Shown here: positions 1 to 6,538 of the stretch, piece after piece
Position numbering within the stretch: the first letter of the stretch is position 1
Layout of the letters: the number at the start of each line of letters is the position of its first letter
NCBI GenBank assembly: GCA_964401045.1
Contig: CAYNXB010000018.1
Span: 1 to 41,358, forward strand
Length of the DNA stretch: 41,358 bases
Source: CAYNXB01 sp964401045
GTDB taxonomy: Bacteria; Pseudomonadota; Alphaproteobacteria; Sphingomonadales; Sphingomonadaceae
Direction of reading: 5' to 3'
Made by a program: the position numbers and the translations under genes
The notes under the pieces: model-generated
Databases searched by the model: none
Seen by the model: only the letters and a program-made list of their open reading frames with translations
What the model was told of the DNA's origin: nothing

Positions 1-256
1 CGCGGCCATTGTCCGTCACGGAAACGGAGCCGTCGGCATTGAGCATGATGTCGATCCGGTCGCAGTGCCCGGCCAGTGCCTCGTCGATCGCGTTGTCGGA
101 AACCTCGAACACCATGTGGTGCAGGCCCGATCCGTCGTCGGTATCGCCGATGTACATGCCGGGGCGCTTGCGGACCGCGTCGAGCCCTTTGAGGACCTTG
201 ATGCTCTCGGCGCCGTATTCGTTCGAGTTCGCCGGCGTTCTGGGGGTGTCTACCAT
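1..256 (-). CDS. gyrB: DNA gyrase subunit B, N-terminal fragment (runs off left edge)
   Basis: Only the first 85 codons lie in the window. The protein begins MVDTPRTPANSNEYGAESI and continues with the GHKL ATPase signature 'VLKGLDAVRKRPGMYIGDT', then 'GLHHMVFEVSDNAIDEAL' and 'VTDNGRG' at the edge. These are the N-terminal arm and the start of the ATP-binding domain of GyrB, which supplies ATP hydrolysis to the GyrA2B2 gyrase that introduces negative supercoils. ParE is the alternative, but the 'NEYGAESIKVLKGLDAVRKR' opening is the GyrB form. The ATG at 256 has no Shine-Dalgarno sequence and sits directly behind a TATAAT box, which suggests a leaderless message. What is seen: motif and start; what is inferred: leaderless translation. 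Confidence 0.95.
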   Translation of the reverse strand, partial: MVDTPRTPANSNEYGAESIKVLKGLDAVRKRPGMYIGDTDDGSGLHHMVFEVSDNAIDEALAGHCDRIDIMLNADGSVSVTDNGR

Positions 257-260
257 GCCG

Positions 261-266
261 ATTATA
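261..266 (-). promoter_or_regulatory. -10 box of a likely leaderless gyrB promoter
   Basis: A perfect TATAAT hexamer lies 4 nt upstream of the gyrB ATG. A start site the usual 6-7 nt downstream would fall on or within a base or two of that ATG, and there is no ribosome-binding sequence. The -35 region is poor (CCGGAA at 17-nt spacing, TTCCGG at 19 nt). The position relative to the start codon is the main argument for a real promoter. Confidence 0.5.
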
Positions 267-410
267 TAGGGATTGCGGGCCGATTCCGGAACCCTCCACG
301 GCCACTTCCATCCACAGCCGATTCCTGCGCAATTCGCGGGGTCCGGAAGGGGGAATCCGCATGAAATCGCCGATCGCCGCGCTACTTTCAAGCTGCTCGC
401 GAAGTAGCGA

Positions 411-473
411 TCACTCGCCCGTTCCGGTCCGCAGCGCGGCCCCCAGGGCGGCGGATAGGGCAAGCTTCTTCAT
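411..473 (-). CDS. Very short ORF resembling the start of a signal peptide (20 aa)
   Basis: The peptide is MKKLALSAALGAALRTGTGE, followed by TGA. The two lysines and hydrophobic run look like the n- and h-regions of a signal peptide, but there is no cleavage site and nothing follows. AAGGA lies 9 nt upstream of the ATG. It is 68 nt downstream (leftward) of the palindromic TTGTGCA-C-TGCACAA motif, and a longer ORF has the same motif type upstream. It may be a decayed secreted-protein gene or a short leader peptide; it may also be chance. No function is assigned. Confidence 0.25.
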   Translation of the reverse strand: MKKLALSAALGAALRTGTGE

Positions 474-541
474 GGCACAGTGTCCTTGTTTCGACTGGTG
501 CGCCTTTCGAAATGACATCCGCTGTGTTCTGGTTGCTCGCA

Positions 542-557
542 TTGTGCACTGCACAAA
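542..557 (-). promoter_or_regulatory. TGC-rich palindrome, possible regulator site (copy 1)
   Basis: TTGTGCA-C-TGCACAA is a perfect inverted repeat with 7-bp arms around one base, followed by A. The core GCACTGCACAAA recurs as GCGCTGCACAAA at 868-879, again upstream of a leftward short ORF. Symmetric TGC-rich sites of this kind recall the operators of PhaR, the polyhydroxyalkanoate regulator, in alphaproteobacteria. That link is from memory and is only a suggestion. Confidence 0.4.
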
Positions 558-583
558 GCGAGGCGCAATTGCGAATACGGTCA

Positions 584-601
584 CGCGCGATGCATCGCGC
601 G
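584..601. repeat. Perfect 18-bp palindrome
   Basis: CGCGCGATGCATCGCGCG is identical to its reverse complement over all 18 bases. It could be a dimeric operator or, as RNA, a 7-bp stem with a UGCA loop. There is no U-tract on either side, so a terminator role is not supported. It sits between the two short leftward ORFs. Confidence 0.5.
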
Positions 602-638
602 CAATGAAAGATCGGAGGCTTTTCGGGGAGGAGAATGG

Positions 639-669
639 GGGATGCGGTTCCGCCGGGGAACCGCATCCC
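639..669 (-). terminator. Perfect 13-bp hairpin after the 27-aa ORF
   Basis: GGGATGCGGTTCC (639-651) pairs with GGAACCGCATCCC (657-669) around a 5-nt loop. On the minus strand it begins 13 nt after the stop of the small ORF, where a terminator would be. No U-tract follows; instead the transcript would read CAUUCUCCUCCCCG, a pyrimidine tract complementary to Shine-Dalgarno sequences. It may therefore be a 3' stabilising stem or part of a small RNA rather than a Rho-independent terminator. Confidence 0.5.
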
Positions 670-682
670 AAGTCTCGCTCAC

Positions 683-766
683 TTAGACCAGGGCTACGCC
701 AAGGGCTACGCTGCTCAGCGCGGAGGCTGCCAGCATAGCGAGGAAATGCGTTGCGAACACACGCAT
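683..766 (-). CDS. Small hydrophobic protein of 27 aa with an ideal ribosome-binding site
   Basis: The ORF encodes MRVFATHFLAMLAASALSS followed by VALGVALV and TAA. AGGAGG lies 8 nt upstream of the ATG (775-780), about the best ribosome-binding site in the window. The peptide has one positive charge near the N-terminus and is hydrophobic to its end, so it would be a single-span membrane peptide or an uncleaved signal-like peptide. A GC-rich hairpin precedes the ribosome-binding site and a 13-bp hairpin follows the stop, so the gene looks like a self-contained unit. No family is recognised. Alternatives are a leader peptide or the coding part of a dual-function small RNA. The start and reading frame are well supported; the function is unknown. 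Confidence 0.55.
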   Translation of the reverse strand: MRVFATHFLAMLAASALSSVALGVALV

Positions 767-792
767 GGTTTATTCCTCCTGTTTTTGAGTGC

Positions 793-839
793 CCGGCCCG
801 GGAGGCGTTGGGGTGGGGAGAGGGGCCATCCCGGGCCGG
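793..839 (-). promoter_or_regulatory. GC-only 11-bp hairpin in the leader of the 27-aa ORF
   Basis: CCGGCCCGGGA (793-803) and TCCCGGGCCGG (829-839) are perfectly complementary, separated by 25 nt. In the leftward transcript the loop is C/U-rich (CCCCUCUCCCCACCCC), and the stem ends 12 nt before the AGGAGG of the small ORF. The pyrimidine loop could pair with purine-rich ribosome-binding sites, in this message or in others. The structure is seen; the regulatory role is inference. Confidence 0.4.
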
Positions 840-862
840 TACGAGCGGGCAGATAGGAGCGC

Positions 863-879
863 TTGTTGCGCTGCACAAA
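863..879 (-). promoter_or_regulatory. TGC-rich motif, possible regulator site (copy 2)
   Basis: TTGTTGCGCTGCACAAA shares GC(A/G)CTGCACAAA with the site at 542-557 and has the same orientation relative to a leftward short ORF, 96 nt upstream of its ATG. The symmetry is less complete than in copy 1. Two such sites within 340 bp suggest a shared regulator for the two short units. Confidence 0.35.
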
Positions 880-995
880 TGAGAAAACCCGCAAGCGTGT
901 TGCTATTTATGCAACTCGCGGGCCCGCCGGTCTTGCGGATGCCGCAATGTCGGCGAGCCTCCGTGGGAAGGTGGCGGCCGCTGCTGGACTTGAAT

Positions 996-1012
996 CGATA
1001 CGATCCGTATCG
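996..1012 (+). promoter_or_regulatory. Perfect 7-bp inverted repeat just upstream of guaA
   Basis: CGATACG (996-1002) and CGTATCG (1006-1012) flank ATC and end 7 nt before the guaA ATG, where a ribosome-binding site would normally sit. None is visible. The repeat could be an operator or a small hairpin affecting initiation. Two further small inverted repeats lie upstream: TTGC-N7-GCAA (900-914) and TTGCGG-ATG-CCGCAA (933-947). Confidence 0.35.
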
Positions 1013-1019
1013 GCCCCGC

Positions 1020-2585
1020 ATGGAGCACCCCGAATCCATCCTCATCGTCGACTTCGGTAGCCAGGTTACCCAGCTGATCGCCCGCCGCGTGCGCGAGGCG
1101 GGGGTCTATTCGGAGATCGCTCCGTTCGGATCGGCCGAGGAGGCCTTTCACCGCCTCAGGCCCCGCGGCATCATCCTCTCGGGCTCGCCTGCCGGTGTGC
1201 CGGAGCAAGGCAGCCCGCGCGCACCGCAAGTGCTGTTCGACAGCGGATTGCCGATCCTCGGCATCTGTTACGGCCAGCAGGTTATGACCCACCAGCTCGG
1301 CGGCGAAGTCCGCCCCGGGCACGAGACGGGCGAAGGCGGCGAGTTCGGCCGCGCGTTCCTCACCGTCAGTGAGCCGTGCGTGCTGTTCGACGGCCTGTGG
1401 CAGGTGGGCGAGCGCCACCAGGTGTGGATGAGCCACGGCGACAAGGTGACGCGCTTCGCCGAAGGTTTCCGCATCGTTGCCACCAGCGACGGCGCGCCGT
1501 TCGCGCTGATCGCCGATGACGAGCGGCGGTACTACGGCACCCAGTTCCACCCCGAAGTTGCCCATACGCCGGATGGCGGGCGGTTGATCGCGAATTTCGT
1601 GCGCCACGTTTGCGGCCTCGCCGGCGACTGGACGATGGCCGAGTTCCGCAAGACCAAGATCGACGAGATCCGCGCCCAGGTCGGCAGCGGCAAGGTCATC
1701 TGCGGCCTCTCCGGCGGAGTCGACAGCGCGGTTGCCGCCGTGCTGATTCACGAAGCGATCGGCGACCAGCTGACCTGCGTGTTCGTCGACCACGGCCTGA
1801 TGCGGATGGGCGAGGCAGACCAGGTCGTCAGCCTGTTCCGCAATCACTACAATATTCCGCTGGTCCACGTCGAAGCGGAGGAGTTGTTCCTCGGCGGGCT
1901 CGCGGGCGTCACAGACCCCGAAGCCAAGCGCAAGTTCATCGGCAAGACGTTCATCGACGTGTTCGAGGAAGAGGCGCGCAAGATCGGCGGTGCCGATTTC
2001 CTCGCCCAGGGCACGCTCTACCCCGATGTGATCGAAAGCGTCAGCTTCACCGGCGGTCCCTCGGTGACGATCAAGAGCCACCACAATGTCGGCGGCCTGC
2101 CCGAGCGGATGAACATGCAGCTGGTCGAGCCGTTGCGCGAGCTGTTCAAGGACGAAGTGCGCGAACTGGGCCGCGAGCTCGGCCTGCCGGAGGCGTTCGT
2201 CGCGCGTCACCCGTTCCCCGGCCCGGGCCTCGCGATCCGCATCCCCGGCGAAGTGACGAAGGAACGCTGCGACATCCTGCGCAAGGCCGACGCCGTCTAC
2301 CTCGAGGAAATCCGCAACGCCGGGCTCTACGACGCGATCTGGCAGGCTTTCGCCGTGCTGCTGCCGGTGCGCACCGTCGGCGTGATGGGCGATCACCGCA
2401 CCTACGACAGCGTCTGCGGCTTGCGCGCCGTGACCTCCACCGATGGCATGACCGCCGACGTCTATCCGTTCGATCCCGCCTTCCTCGCCCGGGTGGCGAC
2501 GCGCATCGTCAATGAGGTCCCCGGCATCAACCGGGTGGTTTACGACTTCACCAGCAAGCCGCCGGGCACCATCGAGTGGGAGTAA
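1020..2585 (+). CDS. guaA: GMP synthase (glutamine-hydrolysing)
   Basis: This enzyme amidates XMP to GMP using glutamine and ATP, the last step of guanine nucleotide synthesis in the cytoplasm. The 521-aa protein has the full family layout. The class I glutamine amidotransferase domain comes first, with nucleophile Cys83 in 'GICYGQQ' and His177/Glu179 in 'TQFHPEV'. The ATP-pyrophosphatase domain follows with the PP-loop 'SGGVDSA' at 231-237, and the C-terminal dimerisation domain contains 'RHPFPGPGLAIR' and ends in 'KPPGTIEWE'. The frame is open upstream to 789, but the ATG at 1020 begins MEHPESILIVDFGSQ, the normal family start. No Shine-Dalgarno sequence is visible and a 17-nt inverted repeat precedes the ATG. 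It stands alone with no guaB nearby. Confidence 0.97.
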   Translation: MEHPESILIVDFGSQVTQLIARRVREAGVYSEIAPFGSAEEAFHRLRPRGIILSGSPAGVPEQGSPRAPQVLFDSGLPILGICYGQQVMTHQLGGEVRPGHETGEGGEFGRAFLTVSEPCVLFDGLWQVGERHQVWMSHGDKVTRFAEGFRIVATSDGAPFALIADDERRYYGTQFHPEVAHTPDGGRLIANFVRHVCGLAGDWTMAEFRKTKIDEIRAQVGSGKVICGLSGGVDSAVAAVLIHEAIGDQLTCVFVDHGLMRMGEADQVVSLFRNHYNIPLVHVEAEELFLGGLAGVTDPEAKRKFIGKTFIDVFEEEARKIGGADFLAQGTLYPDVIESVSFTGGPSVTIKSHHNVGGLPERMNMQLVEPLRELFKDEVRELGRELGLPEAFVARHPFPGPGLAIRIPGEVTKERCDILRKADAVYLEEIRNAGLYDAIWQAFAVLLPVRTVGVMGDHRTYDSVCGLRAVTSTDGMTADVYPFDPAFLARVATRIVNEVPGINRVVYDFTSKPPGTIEWE

Positions 2586-2652
2586 GGGGATCGGCGGCAA
2601 CAGCGTACTTCCCGCGGCGATTGCGCGAGGAGGGCCTTCAGGAGAAGCGCCG

Positions 2653-2868
2653 ATGCCTGAGCGATTCAAGGTGGGAGATCGGGTTGCCTGGAATTCGGAA
2701 GCGGGCCGCGTGAGCGGCACGATCATCCGGATTCATACGCACGACTTCGATTACAAGGGGTACACCCATCGCGCCAGCCCGGAGGCGCCGCAATATGAGA
2801 TCAAGAGCAGCAAGACCGACCATATCGCGGCGCACAAGGGATCGGCACTCACGCGATCGAGCGACTGA
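2653..2868 (+). CDS. DUF2945 family protein (small Tudor/SH3-like)
   Basis: The 71-aa protein begins MPERFKVGDRVAWNSEAGRV and has 'GTIIRIHT' and 'YEIKSSKTDHIAAHKGSAL', the conserved core of DUF2945, a small barrel domain also called hypervirulence-associated Tudor domain. Family members are soluble, of unknown function, and often stress-associated. I chose the ATG at 2653 because CAGGAG lies about 10 nt upstream and the family begins here; the frame stays open further upstream but overlaps guaA. It follows guaA by 67 nt and may be co-transcribed. The family is confident; no biochemical role is claimed. Confidence 0.85.
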   Translation: MPERFKVGDRVAWNSEAGRVSGTIIRIHTHDFDYKGYTHRASPEAPQYEIKSSKTDHIAAHKGSALTRSSD

Positions 2869-2927
2869 CGCGCGCGACAAGGTTCCGCGCAGAAAGAGCA
2901 GCCGGTGACGGCGACTCCGCAAATCCC

Positions 2928-4640
2928 ATGACGCCCGAACCGCTGGAACGCGCGCTCACCGGCGCGGACGATCGTCTTCTGCTGAATCACTGGATGCCGC
3001 CGCAGGCGGGAATCGTGCCACGGATACGCATTGGCCAACGCTGGGTCAGCGTGTTGTGGGGATTGCCGATCTGCACCACCGCGTTGATGATCCTGATCGC
3101 CATCGCGCAGAGCCTTCGCGAGCTTCCCGGCGTCGAAGCGTTCATCGAGAAATATCCCGGCATTGCTCAAGGCGCGCCGTCGGTGGACTCGGGCTTTCCC
3201 TGGTGGCTGCAACTCCAGCATTTCGTGAATATGTTCTTCATGCTGTTCATCGTTCGGGCCGGAATCCAGATCCTTGCCGACCACCCTCGGCTCTACTGGA
3301 AGCGAGACTGCACCCCCGGAACCGACTGGTTCCGTTTCCAGATCCCGGTCCCGAAGGGGCGCGTTTGGACATCCAAGGACGATTCCGTATCACTTCCGGG
3401 ATGGCTGGGCCTCCCGGGGGTTCGCCACTCGCTGGGTCTCGCCCGGTGGTGGCATTTCTCGTTCAACCTGCTGTGGGTGATCAACGGCGTCCTGTTCTAC
3501 GTGCTGTTGTTCTCCACCGATCAGTGGCGCAGGCTGGTGCCGCTGACCTGGGATGTGTTTCCGGGGGCGCTCTCCACGTCGATCCAGTACGCGTCGCTGG
3601 ACTTCCCGGTCGACCATAGCTGGACCCGCTACAACGGCCTGCAACAGCTCAGCTATTTCGGGACGGTCTTCATCGCCGCGCCGCTCTCGATCGTCACGGG
3701 CCTGATGCAGAGCCCGGCGATCTCGAACAAGCTGGGCTGGTTCGGAAGGGTTTTCAACCGCCAGGCGATGCGGTCGGTCCACTTCCTCTCGTTCGCCTGG
3801 TTCGTGCTCTTCATCCTGGCGCACGGCGTAATGGTGTTCGTTACGGGCCTGAGGCAGAACACCAACCACATGTTCGGCGGCGTCGACAACGCCTCCTGGA
3901 CAGGTTTCCCGCTGTTCGCACTCGCCATGATCGTGATGATCGCGGCTTGGCTCGCCGTCTCACCGTTCACGATAAGGCACGCGCGTCTGGTGCAGCGCAC
4001 CGGCGCCTTTATGGTCGGCTGGCTCAAAGGCTTGGCCGAGCGGTGGGACGTCCACTCGCAGCTGACCGAGAAGGACATATCCCCCTTCTTGTGGCCGAAC
4101 GGCACCATGCCCGGCTCGAAGGAATTCGACGGCTTGCTCGCGAAAGAGTTCGCGGACTACAGGCTTCGGATCAGCGGCCTGGTCGAGGCGCCGCGGGAGT
4201 TTTCGCTGGCCGAGCTTAAGTCCATGCCCAAGCAAGAGCAGATCACCACCCATTTCTGCATTCAGGGCTGGTCCGGCGTTGCCAAATGGGGCGGGGTTCC
4301 GATGCGCCATATCCTGGAGTTGGTGCGGCCGACGCCCGAGGCGCGCTACGCCGTCTTCTATTCGCTCGCGGACGGCGCGGACGGCGGCCGCTATTACGAC
4401 GTCCACGAGCTATTCAACATGCGCCACCAGCTCACCATTCTGGCCTACGATATGAACGGCGGTCCGCTCAGCGTTCTCCACGGCGCGCCACTCAGGTTAC
4501 GATGCGAGAACGAGCTCGGCTTCAAGATGGTCAAATGGATCGCCGCGATCGAGTTCGTTCACGACTTCGCTCACCTCGGCGCGGGCCACGGCGGTTACAA
4601 CGAGGATCACGAGTTCTACGGATACCGTATGCCGATCTGA
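2928..4640 (+). CDS. Membrane cytochrome b / molybdopterin-dependent oxidoreductase fusion
   Basis: The 570-aa protein joins two modules. Residues about 39-346 form a cytochrome b561-like membrane domain with six hydrophobic spans near 39-63, 98-116, 176-196, 241-262, 284-307 and 327-346; His98, His176, His285 and His299 lie in or near them and are candidate haem ligands. Residues about 380-570 are a sulfite-oxidase/MsrP-type molybdopterin domain, with the molybdenum ligand candidate Cys444 in 'THFCIQGWSGVAKWGGVP' and 'LHGAPLRL' further on. In MsrP-Q systems these parts are separate proteins; here one chain could pass quinol electrons through haem b to the Mo site. There is no twin-arginine signal and the substrate is unknown. 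The start is weakly supported because there is no clear ribosome-binding site. Confidence 0.85.
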   Translation: MTPEPLERALTGADDRLLLNHWMPPQAGIVPRIRIGQRWVSVLWGLPICTTALMILIAIAQSLRELPGVEAFIEKYPGIAQGAPSVDSGFPWWLQLQHFVNMFFMLFIVRAGIQILADHPRLYWKRDCTPGTDWFRFQIPVPKGRVWTSKDDSVSLPGWLGLPGVRHSLGLARWWHFSFNLLWVINGVLFYVLLFSTDQWRRLVPLTWDVFPGALSTSIQYASLDFPVDHSWTRYNGLQQLSYFGTVFIAAPLSIVTGLMQSPAISNKLGWFGRVFNRQAMRSVHFLSFAWFVLFILAHGVMVFVTGLRQNTNHMFGGVDNASWTGFPLFALAMIVMIAAWLAVSPFTIRHARLVQRTGAFMVGWLKGLAERWDVHSQLTEKDISPFLWPNGTMPGSKEFDGLLAKEFADYRLRISGLVEAPREFSLAELKSMPKQEQITTHFCIQGWSGVAKWGGVPMRHILELVRPTPEARYAVFYSLADGADGGRYYDVHELFNMRHQLTILAYDMNGGPLSVLHGAPLRLRCENELGFKMVKWIAAIEFVHDFAHLGAGHGGYNEDHEFYGYRMPI

Positions 4641-5123
4641 GGAGATGCTCGTGAGAGTCCCGAAGTTGGCGGTCAACTCGTTTGCGGTCGTGCCGCCCAC
4701 ACCTCGGTGAGGGGATGTCGATCTTGGCGAACCGGCCCGCTCCCGGAATTTCGGGAATGCGAACGTCCGAATGCCCTCGGGAAAGAACGCCACCAGCCCA
4801 ACGCAAGCCGGATGGCGACCGTCCAAGGGCTCGCGCCCTGACGACGATCCGCTGAAACCCTGCGTTTCTTACGCCTTGTTCGCTTCCGCAGGGGGCCAAG
4901 GAGGAGTGAAGCTCGCAAGGTTCGCAATCCCCAGCGCCTCTTCCGCCTGCGCCCCGGCGGGTGATCGTGGTTGGGGGAGGATTCCCTGAACCTCGATAGT
5001 CACGCGCTTTCGCCGGTCACAGGATCGTCGTCCTGAACCCGGTTCAGCGGCGGGCGACGTGATCGCCGGCGATGTCACCGGCAAACGGCGGGGCAATCAA
5101 GCGGGGGGTGAAGTGCACGGCGC
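4641..5123. other. Intergenic region with no supported gene
   Basis: This 483-nt gap separates the molybdopterin oxidoreductase from the convergent DUF1971 gene. Open frames here lack ribosome-binding sites and family motifs. A 21-codon frame opens at an ATG at 4646 (MLVRVPKLAVNSF...) with GAGG just upstream, but it looks like a remnant or chance. Small hairpins occur at 4741-4756 (TCCCG/CGGGA), 5033-5047 (CTGAAC-CCG-GTTCAG) and 5065-5082. The last two lie 40-90 nt past the DUF1971 stop and could end that operon, although no U-tract follows. Confidence 0.6.
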
Positions 5124-5393
5124 TTAGATGTCAGGCTGGCGGTCGTAGAAATCTACTTGCATCCGCATCGACCCTCGCGGGGTCACGAAATGCGGCTGTT
5201 CGGGAAGCAGCAGGCCCAGCGCCTCCGGCGTGAGCAGCGTCACGGATACGGGGTCGAGATAGGTCAGCTCCAGCTCGCCCTCGATCACCCGAATCACGCC
5301 CCATACGCCCGCCTTGGTGGAATGGCGGGCGCGCAAGGCGGCGGGCAGGGTGTCCTGATCGAACACCGGCGTCGAACGATATGGTTCCGCCAC
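5124..5393 (-). CDS. DUF1971 (YeaR/TehB-like cupin-fold) protein
   Basis: The 89-aa product reads AEPYRSTPVFDQDTLPAALR after the start, then 'HSTKAGVWGVIRVIEGEL', 'LLPEQPHFV' and 'MRMQVDFY', the pattern of DUF1971, a small cupin-like family that includes E. coli YeaR. The yeaR operon of E. coli is known to respond to nitric oxide through NsrR, which fits the position here as the last gene of an NsrR-associated operon. The GTG at 5393 follows the alternative oxidase stop by one base, suggesting translational coupling; an in-frame ATG at 5423 is possible. The molecular function of the family is not established. Confidence 0.8.
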   Translation of the reverse strand: MAEPYRSTPVFDQDTLPAALRARHSTKAGVWGVIRVIEGELELTYLDPVSVTLLTPEALGLLLPEQPHFVTPRGSMRMQVDFYDRQPDI

Positions 5394-5394
5394 G

Positions 5395-6081
5395 TCAGGC
5401 CGCGACCCGGATTTCGCCGGCATGTTCTGGATAGGGCGCCGTCCGGGCAGGAGGCGCGATTCCGGCGAGCTCGCTGGCGAAGCCGTGGTTGACGTCGCGA
5501 TGGTGCGCTTCGTCTGCGCGGACCACCAGCACCACGTCGCGCAGGGTCGCATGCTCGGGCAGCTTCCAGTAATGGCGGGCGATTTCCGGCGCCGGGCCGT
5601 TCGGGCTGCGGCCCTGGTCGATCTCCTTGAGGTAGAGCGTGTAGCTGATCACCGCCTCTTCCTCGAAGTAGCCGACGATACGGTGCGCGGTGCGGGCGCT
5701 TACGAGGTAGAGGCCGAAGAAGGCGAGATAGAACACCCACTGCACGCCGATGATCACTATCCGTTCGAACAGCGTTGGCCTGGCAACCTCGATGAAGGTC
5801 ATCAGATGCATGCGCTCGTTCTCGGCTTCCTCCATCAGCGTGCGGATCCAGCCCTTGTCGCCGCACATCCGGCGCAGGCACTTGAGGTGGTTGATCGTCG
5901 CGCCGACCATGCCGGGCACGGCGGCGACGGTTTCCAGCACGATCGCGCGGTGGCCGTAGCGCTTGGCGAAGAAGGTGTCGGCGCAGAACCGCAATACTTT
6001 GGTGAAGCCCAGCGCGACATGGTCGCGCCAGTCGCGCGGCCGGTGGTGCACCGTCGTGTCGACAAAAGGAATCTGGTCCAT
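5395..6081 (-). CDS. aox: Alternative oxidase (cyanide-insensitive ubiquinol oxidase)
   Basis: This di-iron membrane enzyme oxidises ubiquinol and reduces oxygen to water without pumping protons, and in characterised members it resists cyanide and nitric oxide. The 228-aa protein carries the diagnostic motifs: 'LETVAAVPGMVG' (Glu50), 'EENERMH'-type 'EEAENERMHLM' (Glu89, His92), 'FEEEAV' (Glu140-142) and 'RADEAHHRDVNH' (Glu191, His194). A hydrophobic segment at about 107-128 matches the monotopic membrane helices. The start ATG at 6081 has AGGAG 9 nt upstream; an upstream in-frame ATG at 6141 lacks one. The gene begins 4 nt after the haemoglobin stop and is clearly in its operon. Bacterial alternative oxidases are uncommon; one from Novosphingobium aromaticivorans has been described. 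Confidence 0.95.
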   Translation of the reverse strand: MDQIPFVDTTVHHRPRDWRDHVALGFTKVLRFCADTFFAKRYGHRAIVLETVAAVPGMVGATINHLKCLRRMCGDKGWIRTLMEEAENERMHLMTFIEVARPTLFERIVIIGVQWVFYLAFFGLYLVSARTAHRIVGYFEEEAVISYTLYLKEIDQGRSPNGPAPEIARHYWKLPEHATLRDVVLVVRADEAHHRDVNHGFASELAGIAPPARTAPYPEHAGEIRVAA

Positions 6082-6085
6082 CGGA

Positions 6086-6523
6086 CTACGCTCCTGCGGG
6101 AAGGTTGGCCGGCGCGGCGGGCTTGGAGGATGGCGCGCCATCCAGCCGGAAGAAGAGGGCGAGCTGCAGGCTTTCGGCGATCCGTGCGGCCTTGGCCTGC
6201 AGCGCGGCGGCGGCTTCGGGGGGCAGCAGTTCGTCGGTCGTCTCGCCCCACAGCGCGAGCCAGCGGTTGAACAGGGCAGGCGTGATGCGGCGCTTGTGCT
6301 TCATGTGCATCATCACCGGGTTGCCCTTGTAGCGCCCAGTCGTGAGCATCACCGACGACCAGAAATCGACCATCTTGCCCAGGTGATGCGGCCAGTCGGA
6401 GATCGCGTCATCGAACACCGGGCCCAGCTCGGCCTCGTCGCGCACTTTGCCGTAGAACGTGTGGACCACGTTCGTAAGCGCCGCTTCATCGATCCCTTCC
6501 GGGATATCGCCCATCATGTTCAC
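6086..6523 (-). CDS. Group III truncated haemoglobin
   Basis: The 145-aa protein has the 2-on-2 globin pattern of group III: 'VVHTFYGKVRDEAELGPVF' (A/B helices), 'HHLGKMVDFWSSVMLTTGRYKG' (E/F), 'MMHMKHKRRITPALFNRWLALW' with the likely proximal His (73 or 76), and a final helix. Its best-known relative, Campylobacter Ctb, is induced by nitric oxide through a different regulator. A role in NO detoxification or oxygen delivery is inferred from family and context. The GTG at 6523 has AGGAG 6 nt upstream and is preferred over the ATGs at 6517 and 6514. It is the first gene of a leftward operon with aox and the DUF1971 gene, divergent from an NsrR-like regulator. Confidence 0.9.
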   Translation of the reverse strand: MNMMGDIPEGIDEAALTNVVHTFYGKVRDEAELGPVFDDAISDWPHHLGKMVDFWSSVMLTTGRYKGNPVMMHMKHKRRITPALFNRWLALWGETTDELLPPEAAAALQAKAARIAESLQLALFFRLDGAPSSKPAAPANLPAGA

Positions 6524-6538
6524 GAGTCACTCCTAATT

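Larger units (their letters stand above)
257..1019. other. Gene-poor, hairpin-rich interval between gyrB and guaA
   Basis: This 760-nt stretch has no convincing long gene. The longer open frames in it on both strands lack ribosome-binding sites and family motifs. It does hold a leftward transcription-unit-like arrangement: a TGC-rich motif (863-879), an 11-bp GC hairpin (793-839), a strong AGGAGG, a 27-codon ORF (683-766) and a 13-bp hairpin (639-669). Further left are an 18-bp palindrome (584-601), a second copy of the TGC-rich motif (542-557) and a 20-codon ORF (411-473). Short inverted repeats (900-914, 933-947, 996-1012) precede guaA. Each is listed separately where supported. Confidence 0.7.

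Noticed and set aside
361..738. 125-codon plus-strand frame upstream of guaA
   Set aside because: No ribosome-binding site and no domain; it overlaps the hairpins and the leftward short ORFs.
960..1019. tRNA-like sequence before guaA ('GGACTTGAATCGATACGATCC')
   Set aside because: No acceptor stem or anticodon arm can be formed around it.
903..2726. 607-codon open frame on the minus strand across guaA
   Set aside because: It is a high-GC shadow of guaA with low-complexity composition and no family motifs, while guaA is unambiguous.
4531..4899. 122-codon minus-strand frame after the molybdopterin oxidoreductase
   Set aside because: Arg-rich shadow composition, no ribosome-binding site, and it overlaps the 3' end of a clear gene.
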